Positions 5,645 through 11,597 of a stretch of DNA of 11,597 nt are shown in pieces (within the stretch, counting starts at the first letter, position 1; each line of letters begins with the position of its first letter). Origin of the DNA: Candidatus Margulisiibacteriota bacterium. GTDB lineage: Bacteria > Margulisbacteria > WOR-1 > XYC2-FULL-46-14 > JAHJBW01. The notes under the pieces are model-generated. The model did no database searches and was not told where the DNA came from. It worked only from the letters and a program-made list of their open reading frames with translations. The position numbers were made by a program, and so were the translations under genes. Where the stretch lies: contig JAHJBW010000180.1 of assembly GCA_018813405.1 (NCBI GenBank), positions 1 through 11,597 on the forward strand, read 5' to 3'.

Positions 5645-6670
5645 ATGGAAACCTACAAGAACGCGGGGGTGGACATTGAGGCCGGCTACGAGGCTGTCCG
5701 CCGCATCAAAAAACTGGTCCGCTCAACTTATAACAGGGGAGTGATAGGCGACATAGGTCTTTTTGGCGGTTGTTATGCCGTCAACAAGTCGCAGGTGCTG
5801 GTTTCCGCCACCGACGGGGTGGGGACAAAGCTTAAACTGGCTTTTATGATGGGCCGCCATGACACCATAGGGATCGATCTTGTGGCCATGAACGTGGACG
5901 ATATTGTGGCTGTGGGAGCCAGGCCTCTATTCTTTCTGGACTATATCGCGTGTAACAAGCTTGAACCAGGGCTTATAGAAAAGATCGTTTCAGGGATCGC
6001 GGCCGGATGCAAGACTTCCGGCTGCGCCCTGATCGGCGGGGAGACAGCCGAGCTTTCCGATATGTACAAGAAGGACGAATACGATTTGGCGGGCTTTGCC
6101 GTGGGAGTGGTCGACAGGAAAAAGATCATCAATGGCAAAAGTATACGGCCCGGCGATGTTGTGATCGGACTTCAGTCTTCGGGCCTGCACAGCAACGGCT
6201 ATTCGCTGGCCAGGAAGATCATCTTCAATATTGGAAAGTTCAAGCCGCAGGACCATGTGAAAGGTTTAAAGAAAACGATCGGAGAAGAACTTCTTACCCC
6301 CACCAAAATATACGCGCCGTCCATTTTAAAACTTATTGACAAAGTAAAGGTCAAAGGCATCGCGCATATTACCGGCGGGGGATTGAGGGAGAATATCGAA
6401 CGGCTGCTGCCCCCGGGCTGTCAGGCGGTCATTGACCGCTTTTCCTGGAAGCCCCAGGCCATTTTTCAGATACTTCAGCTTTACGGCCGCGTGGCCACGG
6501 AGGAAATGTTTAAAACTTTCAACATGGGCATTGGCATGGCCGTGGTGGTGGCTAAAAAGGATGTCAATAAGACCTTGAATTTGCTCCAAAAGTCCGGGGA
6601 TAGATCATTTGTGATCGGTAATATCCAAAAAGGGAAAAAGGAAGTTTTGATCAATTCCAGGGTTATATGA
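5645..6670 (+). CDS. purM: Phosphoribosylformylglycinamidine cyclo-ligase (AIR synthetase)
   Basis: PurM closes the imidazole ring of FGAM to AIR using ATP, the fifth step of IMP synthesis, in the cytoplasm. Its 341 residues match the family (E. coli 345). Seen in order are VSATDGVGTKLKLA (53-66), the ATP-binding signature; GIDLVAMNVDDIVAVGA (76-92); the glycine-rich ALIGGETAE (128-136); GLHSNGYSLAR (180-190); and HITGGGLREN (241-250). The usual MPG-Y stretch after GGETAE is replaced by LSDMY, a modest change. AAAGGA and AAGG lie just before the ATG. It is followed after a single base by the histidine kinase gene. FGAM comes from PurL, whose gene is not in this window. Confidence 0.96.
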   Translation: METYKNAGVDIEAGYEAVRRIKKLVRSTYNRGVIGDIGLFGGCYAVNKSQVLVSATDGVGTKLKLAFMMGRHDTIGIDLVAMNVDDIVAVGARPLFFLDYIACNKLEPGLIEKIVSGIAAGCKTSGCALIGGETAELSDMYKKDEYDLAGFAVGVVDRKKIINGKSIRPGDVVIGLQSSGLHSNGYSLARKIIFNIGKFKPQDHVKGLKKTIGEELLTPTKIYAPSILKLIDKVKVKGIAHITGGGLRENIERLLPPGCQAVIDRFSWKPQAIFQILQLYGRVATEEMFKTFNMGIGMAVVVAKKDVNKTLNLLQKSGDRSFVIGNIQKGKKEVLINSRVI

Positions 6671-6671
6671 A

Positions 6672-8135
6672 ATGGCCAATAAAAAAGTTTCTTTAAGGAA
6701 CAAGGTCACCCTGTTTACCATAACGGTCATATTTGCCTGCGTAATAGTGCTTTCGCTTATCTATTATGAAAATTCCCGTCACGCTTTGATGGAGTCACTG
6801 CGTTCCGAGCTCAGGGACGTTGCTACCGCGCTTTCGATGAGCGTTACACCCGGTGAAATAAGGGAGGTTCTGGCTCAAGGGCCGACCTCAAAAGCTTATT
6901 GGGACATGAAGGCGCGACTGCGGGGCTACACAAAGGTCGGAATGGGCAAAATATACGGTGTTTATATACTTGTCCCGACCGGCAGGAAAGATGTTTGGGA
7001 ATTTGTGGCCGATGACGTCATGTTCTCTCCTGGCAGGACAGCGCATATTCATGAAGAATACGATGTTACCGAGTTTCCCGAGATGCGCAAGGGCCTGTAT
7101 GAGCCAGCGGCGGACAGGGAGATCAATCAGGATAAATGGGGATGGTGGCTTTCGGGTTATGCCCCGATACCCGATGAAAAGGGCGAACCTTTTGCCGTTC
7201 TGGGCGTTGACATGACCGCTTCCATGGTCAACGGGCTCAAGAAACAAATATTGCGTCTTTCTCTTTTATTCCTGGGGTTGGGCGCCATCTTTTCTATTGT
7301 CCTGGGCCGCTTTGCCGCGCTTACGCTGACCAGGCCAATTTTGTCATTGCACGAAGGCGTCAGCAGCATAATGAAAGGCAAGTACGGGAAGCAGATCGAC
7401 ATAAAATGCAACGATGAGCTGGGTGACCTTATCGATACATATAATGAAATGTCAAAAAAGTTGAGCCAGCTGGACAAGCTCAAGTTTGAATTTCTGACGC
7501 TGGTCTCTCACGAGTTTTACACGCCTCTTACTCCCATCATTGATGGTATCGAGCAGTTGAAGGAAGGCAAGCTGGACCTCAACGACAGACAGAGCGTGGC
7601 GGCCATTGTAGAAAATTCCGCCAAGCGCATGCATCGCATGATAAAAGAAGTACTGGACTTTTCATGGCTGGAAATAAAGGAATGGCGGCTTTCAAAAGGA
7701 CCGGTAGACCCTGGCGGGCTGGTCAGGGAGATGGTTGAGAAATACGGGGAGAATATGATCAGCCTTGACGTAGATGCCGATCTCCCTCTTTTGCAGCTGG
7801 ACAGGGACCAGATGATCCGCGCTCTGGGTCAGCTGTTAGATAATTCCATGAAATTTAGCGGGCCGCATGGCAGGATATCTGTCTCGGTGTCAGCCGTAAA
7901 CGGCGGGGTCGAGATCCGTGTTGCCGATGACGGCGAAGGCATTGAAGCCAGGGATATCGAAAAGATATTTGACGGCTTTTATCAGGCCGAAGACCTTTTA
8001 GTACGCAGGCACGGCGGCGTTAGCCTGGGATTGGCCATAGCCAAAAGGATAGTCGATGCCCATGGAGGCAGAATACGCGCCGAATCTGCCGGTCACGGAA
8101 AAGGCAGCTGTTTCATCATATTCCTTCCGGTATGA
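6672..8135 (+). CDS. Membrane sensor histidine kinase with extracytoplasmic Cache-like domain
   Basis: The protein has 487 residues. A first membrane segment (about 11-31) is followed by an extracytoplasmic sensor (about 35-190) whose features, especially DKWGWWLSGYAPI (154-166) and FAVLGVDM (174-181), resemble the PAS-like Cache domains of many kinases and cyclases. A second membrane segment (about 194-218) leads to a HAMP linker (about 219-272). The dimerisation helix carries the phospho-acceptor H280 in VSHEFYTPLTPI (278-289), where FY replaces the usual LR. The ATPase domain has the N box LLDNSMKFS (388-396), ADDGEGI (418-424) and GGVSLGLAIAK (448-458). All key residues appear present, so it should be active. 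No response regulator gene is in the window. It starts one base after the purM stop with only a weak AGGG, so it is probably translated by coupling. The ligand is unknown; purine or nucleotide sensing is only suggested by context. Confidence 0.93.
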   Translation: MANKKVSLRNKVTLFTITVIFACVIVLSLIYYENSRHALMESLRSELRDVATALSMSVTPGEIREVLAQGPTSKAYWDMKARLRGYTKVGMGKIYGVYILVPTGRKDVWEFVADDVMFSPGRTAHIHEEYDVTEFPEMRKGLYEPAADREINQDKWGWWLSGYAPIPDEKGEPFAVLGVDMTASMVNGLKKQILRLSLLFLGLGAIFSIVLGRFAALTLTRPILSLHEGVSSIMKGKYGKQIDIKCNDELGDLIDTYNEMSKKLSQLDKLKFEFLTLVSHEFYTPLTPIIDGIEQLKEGKLDLNDRQSVAAIVENSAKRMHRMIKEVLDFSWLEIKEWRLSKGPVDPGGLVREMVEKYGENMISLDVDADLPLLQLDRDQMIRALGQLLDNSMKFSGPHGRISVSVSAVNGGVEIRVADDGEGIEARDIEKIFDGFYQAEDLLVRRHGGVSLGLAIAKRIVDAHGGRIRAESAGHGKGSCFIIFLPV

Positions 8136-8141
8136 TATAAT
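8133..8141 (+). promoter_or_regulatory. Extended -10 promoter for a possibly leaderless purN transcript
   Basis: TGATATAAT is a perfect TGn-TATAAT motif in which the TGA is also the kinase stop codon. Only eight bases separate the -10 from the purN ATG (8150), so transcription would start at or within about two bases of that codon. No Shine-Dalgarno is present between the kinase stop and the ATG. The best -35 candidates (around 8112-8118) are poor. Both facts agree with a leaderless mRNA for purN-purH. Confidence 0.45.
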
Positions 8142-8149
8142 TAAACGTT

Positions 8150-8752
8150 ATGACCAGACTGGCGATCCTTATATCGGGAACAGGCACTAATATGCAGGCC
8201 ATCATTGACGCTTGTGAGCGTAAAGAGGTCCCTGCACAGGTCACCGTAGTTATCAGCGACAAACCTGATGCGCCGGGGCTGGAACGGGCCAAAAAGCACC
8301 GCATTCCTGCCGTTGTGTTCGAACCAAAGGATTTTCCTTCCAAAGATGCTTACGAACTTGAGATTGTCAAAGAACTTCAAAAAAAACGTATTGACCTGGT
8401 CTGCCTGGCAGGATACATGCGCATTGTCGGTCCGACCCTGCTCAGTCCTTTCAAGGGCAGGATGATCAATATCCATCCGGCTCTCCTGCCATCGTTCCCC
8501 GGCCTGCATGCTCAGCAACAGGCCTTTGATTACGGCGTTACCATTACCGGCGCCACGGTGCACTTTGTGGACGATGGGGTTGATACGGGCCCTATAATTG
8601 TACAATCCGCTGTGCCGGTCAAGGAAGACGATACGGTTGAAAGCCTGTCAGCGCGGATACTTGCCGAGGAACATCGCATCTATCCCAAGGCGATAAAATG
8701 GTTTGCCGAAGGAAAACTTACTATTGAAGGGAGAAAGGTAAAGTTAAGATGA
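8150..8752 (+). CDS. purN: Phosphoribosylglycinamide formyltransferase (GAR transformylase)
   Basis: PurN transfers a formyl group from 10-formyltetrahydrofolate to GAR, the third step of the pathway. Its 200 residues are close to the family norm (E. coli 212). The N-terminal phosphate-binding loop reads LISGTGTNMQAII (7-19), with SGTGTN in place of the commoner SG.GSN. The catalytic triad of E. coli PurN (N106, H108, D144) is matched by N107 and H109 in INIHPALLPSFPG (106-118) and by D145 in VDDGVDTGPI (140-149). The start has no Shine-Dalgarno but lies eight bases after a TATAAT. The TGA stop overlaps the purH ATG by four bases (8749-8752). It is the folate-dependent, not the PurT-type, enzyme. 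Confidence 0.96.
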   Translation: MTRLAILISGTGTNMQAIIDACERKEVPAQVTVVISDKPDAPGLERAKKHRIPAVVFEPKDFPSKDAYELEIVKELQKKRIDLVCLAGYMRIVGPTLLSPFKGRMINIHPALLPSFPGLHAQQQAFDYGVTITGATVHFVDDGVDTGPIIVQSAVPVKEDDTVESLSARILAEEHRIYPKAIKWFAEGKLTIEGRKVKLR

Positions 8753-10365
8753 AGAGAAAAATACAAAAACCAAAATCCAAAAAACAAATGAAATCCAAAT
8801 CAAAAAATTCCAATCCCAAAAAGCCGCTAGCATTACTATCAGTGTGGGATAAGAAGGGGTTGAAGCCGTTTGCCAAAGGTCTGGTCAAGGCAGGTTACGA
8901 TATCGTTTCTTCCGGCGGGACAGCCAGCTTTTTGCAAAAAGCCGGCATCAAGGTGACCGAAGTTTCCAGGCTGACAAAATATCCGCATATGCTGGGCGGC
9001 CGAGTCAAGACCCTGCATCCCATTATCCATGGCGGGATATTGGCCAACCGCGGTCTGCCCGACCATCAGCGGGACATGAAAAAATTTGGCATAAGGCAGA
9101 TCGACATTGTTGTGTGCAACCTTTATCCTTTCGAGGCCACTGTCTCAAAAAAGAACTGCACCCTTGCCGAAGCCATTGAGAATATCGATATAGGCGGTCC
9201 CTGCATGGTGCGCGCCGCGGCCAAGAATTTTAAGGATGTTACTGTCATTGTTGATCCGAATGACTACAAGGAAGTGCTTGACGAGATCAAAGCCGCGGGT
9301 GGTCCTACCAGCATAGAGACCCGCGAACGGCTGGCCCTTAAGGCCTTCAGCCATACCCGCGACTACGATACCGCCATCAGCTCTTACCTGGGCGGAAAGT
9401 TCGCGGGGCAAAGCGAATTGCCCAGAGAGGTCGGAGTGACGCTCGAAAAGATACAGGACCTGAGGTATGGAGAGAACCCGCACCAGAAAGCCGCCTTTTA
9501 CCGGGACCTTTCGGAGAACATCAAAGGCGCGGTCGCGACAGCCAAGCAACTGCACGGCAAAGAACTTTCCTTTAACAATATAGTCGACCTTGATTCGGCC
9601 TGGAACATGGCCAGCTACTTTGCCGACCCGGTAGTGGTAATAGTAAAACATAACAACCCCTGCGGGCTGGCCAAAGGCGCCACCCTTGCCGAGGCGTTCA
9701 AAAAAGCCTTCGCCTGCGACAGGGTCTCGGCCTTTGGAAGCATCATCGCGGTCAACCGGGAAGTTGACGAAGAGATGGTCAAAACCGTGGGCAAGCTTTT
9801 TGTCGAAGCGATCATTGCTCCTTCATACAGCAAAAAGGCGCTTGAGCATTTGATGGAAAAAAAGAATTTAAGAATAATGATATCTCCTCTTTTGCACCCG
9901 CCCAGGGATATGATGGACTTCAAGAAAGTTTCCGGCGGGTTTCTTATGCAAGAGGCGGACACAGCCCAGCTGGGCCTCAACGAAGTAAAATGCGTTACCA
10001 AAATTGAGCCGGGCATAGGCGAGATGGAGGACCTTTTCTTTGCCTGGGGTGTGGCCAAGCATGTCAAGTCCAACACAATAGTTTTTGTTAAGGATGGCGC
10101 CACGGTGGGAATAGGGGCGGGGCAGATGAGCCGCATTGACGCTACCGAGATCGCCGCCAGAAAAGCCGGCGACAAAGCAAAAGGCGCGGTCATGGCGTCC
10201 GACGCGTTCTTTCCGTTCAGGGATAATATTGACCTGGCGGCGAAATACGGCATTAAGGCAGTGATCCAGCCGGGGGGGTCGATACGGGACCAGGAGTCGA
10301 TAGACGCGGCCAACGAGCACGGCATATCCATGCTCTTTACCGGCCGCAGGCACTTTCGCCACTAA
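8749..10365 (+). CDS. purH: Bifunctional AICAR transformylase / IMP cyclohydrolase
   Basis: PurH carries out the last two steps to IMP: formylation of AICAR, then ring closure. Its 538 residues are slightly longer than usual (E. coli 529), because residues 1-26 are a lysine- and serine-rich tail encoded by an A-rich repeat; the family normally begins near ALLSVWDKKGL (28-38). The cyclohydrolase domain shows GGRVKTLHPIIHGGILANR (83-101) and NIDIGGPCMVRAAAKN (145-160). The transformylase half shows RYGENPHQKA, LSFNNIVDLDSAW, the catalytic KHNNPCG (K300, H301), AFGSIIAVNREVD, and the C-terminal GIGAGQMSR and ASDAFFPFRDN motifs. No downstream ATG lies between codon 14 (8788) and the conserved core, so the tail, or part of it, is probably translated. 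The start overlaps the purN stop. Confidence 0.95.
   Translation: MKRKIQKPKSKKQMKSKSKNSNPKKPLALLSVWDKKGLKPFAKGLVKAGYDIVSSGGTASFLQKAGIKVTEVSRLTKYPHMLGGRVKTLHPIIHGGILANRGLPDHQRDMKKFGIRQIDIVVCNLYPFEATVSKKNCTLAEAIENIDIGGPCMVRAAAKNFKDVTVIVDPNDYKEVLDEIKAAGGPTSIETRERLALKAFSHTRDYDTAISSYLGGKFAGQSELPREVGVTLEKIQDLRYGENPHQKAAFYRDLSENIKGAVATAKQLHGKELSFNNIVDLDSAWNMASYFADPVVVIVKHNNPCGLAKGATLAEAFKKAFACDRVSAFGSIIAVNREVDEEMVKTVGKLFVEAIIAPSYSKKALEHLMEKKNLRIMISPLLHPPRDMMDFKKVSGGFLMQEADTAQLGLNEVKCVTKIEPGIGEMEDLFFAWGVAKHVKSNTIVFVKDGATVGIGAGQMSRIDATEIAARKAGDKAKGAVMASDAFFPFRDNIDLAAKYGIKAVIQPGGSIRDQESIDAANEHGISMLFTGRRHFRH
8759..8822 (+). repeat. A-rich degenerate short repeat inside the 5' end of purH
   Basis: The core AAATCCAAA recurs at 8773-8781 and 8791-8799, with variants AATTCCAAT (8807-8815) and AATCCCAAA (8814-8822), embedded in a run of A-tracts with almost no G. 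Composition changes sharply at 8823, where conserved purH coding sequence begins. Such AAATCCAAA-type strings are usually intergenic; here they are in frame and give the K/S/N-rich tail. Confidence 0.6.
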
Positions 10366-10366
10366 C

Positions 10367-10398
10367 AAATGTTAAAAGTTAAATGGTAAATGTTAAAA
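10367..10398 (+). repeat. Direct repeat in the purH - exported protein gap
   Basis: AAATGTTAAAA occurs at 10367-10377 and again at 10388-10398, a period of 21 bases, with related GTTAAATGGT between. It fills most of the 50-base gap after the purH stop. No terminator hairpin is seen here, so the following gene may be read through from purH unless the weak promoter below works. Confidence 0.55.
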
Positions 10399-10399
10399 T
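10372..10399 (+). promoter_or_regulatory. Weak candidate promoter for the exported-protein gene
   Basis: TTAAAA (10372-10377) and TAAAAT (10394-10399) are 16 bases apart, with TGT directly before the -10. Both fall inside the AAATGTTAAAA repeat, and the start of transcription would fall close to the Shine-Dalgarno (AGAGGTGG, 10404-10411). The match may simply reflect A/T-rich sequence. Confidence 0.25.
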
Positions 10400-10415
10400 T
10401 ATGAAGAGGTGGAAT

Positions 10416-11597
10416 ATGAATAAAATATTTTTGGTGTTTGTGGTTTTCTTGTTTGCGGTTACCGCCTATGCGGTTGATGACATTTCCGGCAGTTTAAAGG
10501 TTTCTGCCACCGGTGATTCACTGACGAACATGACCGGTAGGCTTTCAAATGGCATGAGCCTGGGATATGTCAAAGTGGGGACCACCGAAGCCATGCTGCT
10601 TTCATGGAAACCGGACTTCAAATACGGCCCGTGGGGCATTGGTCTTGACGTCAACATCCCTGTTGGCGATCAGCACCTGCCAAACCTTGAAACAGTGGTG
10701 GTCCGGTATGCCGAATACAATGACGGCAAAAAAGGCCTGCGTTACGGCGTCCTCGACGGCATCACGTACGGCCAGGGCCTATTGATGAAAAACTACACTA
10801 CCCGAATTGCCGGTCCGGTCTATCTGGACAACCAGCAGATGGGGGTAAGGGGTTTTTATAATACTCCTCAATGGGGGCTTGATACCATGGCCACCTGGTC
10901 GCATGTCTACGCGGTAAGGGTTATAGAAAACGTTCATCCCATGCTGACACTTGGACAGACATATGTTTCCGATGCCGACGGCAAACAAATACTCCAGCCG
11001 GACGGAACTGTTCAGCAGTTCCCGTCCGTCGCGGGTATGGCGGTTGACGCGTCCGTTCCGCTCCCCTGGAACTTTAAGGGTTATGCCGAAGCCGCCCAGC
11101 TTAACAACTATGGCCGAGGTTTTACTGTGGGTGTTGACTGGGGCGCCGAGATATTCCTGGCCAGCCTGGCCTTTAATGCCGGCTACCGCCTGATCGACAA
11201 CAATTTTGTCCCCGGTTATTTCAACGAGGACTACGAGACAAACCCTGTCAACATCGGTTCGTACGAAGCTTCCGGGAAACAAAAGAACGGTTACCTGGTC
11301 GAGCTGAAAGGCGTGGTGGCCGATATCACTGAATTCCGGGCGGCTTATGAAGCCTACGATGGCAGTAATGCCACGTTGAACGCGGACCTGGCGGCGGCCT
11401 GGCCACCGGTTACTTTAAGCGCTTATTATACCCAGCCCAACTTTGTGGACTTCCGCTCGCTCACTTTGGAAGAAGGCGCTGTAATTGGCGCCAGGATAGG
11501 GTACAAGGTAAATCCCTATACCAACCTGGTAACGCATTACAAGAAGGCCTTTAATCCAACGACCGGCCAGGTGGAAGAAACTCAGATGTACGAGGTG
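10416..11597 (+). CDS. Exported, probably outer-membrane beta-barrel protein (3' end missing)
   Basis: The frame opens at 10416 and is still open at the window end, giving at least 394 residues. Residues 1-19 (MNKIFLVFVVFLFAVTAYA) form a clear signal peptide with an A-Y-A cleavage site, followed by VDD. The mature part is rich in Gly, Tyr, Trp and Asn, with many short alternating polar/hydrophobic stretches separated by turn-like segments (for example around 60-75, 115-150, 225-260, 340-390), as in outer-membrane barrels. There are no membrane helices beyond the signal. AGAGGTGG precedes this ATG closely; the in-frame ATG at 10401 lacks such a site. I do not recognise the family. A barrel, porin-like or secretion-associated role is inferred. 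It follows purH by 50 bases but has no evident link to purine synthesis. Confidence 0.75.
   Translation, partial: MNKIFLVFVVFLFAVTAYAVDDISGSLKVSATGDSLTNMTGRLSNGMSLGYVKVGTTEAMLLSWKPDFKYGPWGIGLDVNIPVGDQHLPNLETVVVRYAEYNDGKKGLRYGVLDGITYGQGLLMKNYTTRIAGPVYLDNQQMGVRGFYNTPQWGLDTMATWSHVYAVRVIENVHPMLTLGQTYVSDADGKQILQPDGTVQQFPSVAGMAVDASVPLPWNFKGYAEAAQLNNYGRGFTVGVDWGAEIFLASLAFNAGYRLIDNNFVPGYFNEDYETNPVNIGSYEASGKQKNGYLVELKGVVADITEFRAAYEAYDGSNATLNADLAAAWPPVTLSAYYTQPNFVDFRSLTLEEGAVIGARIGYKVNPYTNLVTHYKKAFNPTTGQVEETQMYEV

Noticed and set aside
9615..10331. A 238-codon open frame on the - strand within purH.
   Set aside because: It mirrors the conserved transformylase domain of purH; no Shine-Dalgarno, promoter or family features support it.
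10401..10415. In-frame ATG at 10401 as start of the exported protein.
   Set aside because: It has no ribosome binding site, while AGAGGTGG is properly placed for 10416 and the signal peptide begins naturally there.
10366..10415. Terminator between purH and the exported-protein gene.
   Set aside because: The gap contains A/T-rich direct repeats but no inverted repeat with a GC core and T-tract.

Overview
The window is a stretch of bacterial chromosome read almost entirely from the + strand. It holds the 3' end of glyS, a complete proS, a small toxin-antitoxin pair, a purine-biosynthesis operon that includes three unexpected members, and the 5' part of a gene for an exported, probably outer-membrane, protein. 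The main genes are moderately GC-rich, with frequent GCC, GGC and CTG codons. The last gene, with a signal peptide and a barrel-like sequence, suggests a diderm (Gram-negative type) cell. The packing of genes and the divergence of the proteins suggest an uncultivated lineage, perhaps in the Margulisbacteria/Elusimicrobia/Omnitrophota neighbourhood. That placement is a weak inference from style and not from any search.

Layout: 1-182 is the C-terminus of the glycyl-tRNA synthetase beta subunit. 207-1907 is bacterial-type prolyl-tRNA synthetase, closed by a long hairpin terminator (1908-1959). 2034-2521 is an AT-rich antitoxin/RelE-toxin pair with its own candidate promoter and operator. From about 2539 a candidate extended -10 promoter starts the purine block: a possible 36-residue small ORF (2587-2697), a divergent PurF paralogue (2697-3998), canonical purF (3995-5392), a 65-residue zinc-ribbon protein (5434-5631), purM (5645-6670), a membrane sensor histidine kinase (6672-8135), purN (8150-8752) and purH (8749-10365). 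The exported protein begins at 10416 and runs off the end of the window. No stretch without a gene exceeds 300 bases; the longest are 1908-2033 (terminator plus TA promoter) and 2522-2696 (promoter plus the small ORF).

How the genes work together: PurF, PurN, PurM and PurH catalyse the first, third, fifth and last two steps of de novo IMP synthesis. Overlapping stop/start codons (sORF/purF-like, purF-like/purF, purN/purH) and very short gaps (purM/kinase 1 nt) point to co-transcription and translational coupling. The points most worth a second look are the PurF-like protein, which keeps the PRPP loop and all four Fe-S cysteines but has lost the glutamine-binding arginine loop and the oxyanion-hole asparagine; the histidine kinase and zinc ribbon embedded among purine genes; a candidate leaderless promoter for purN lying over the kinase stop codon; and a purH N-terminus built from a short A-rich repeat.
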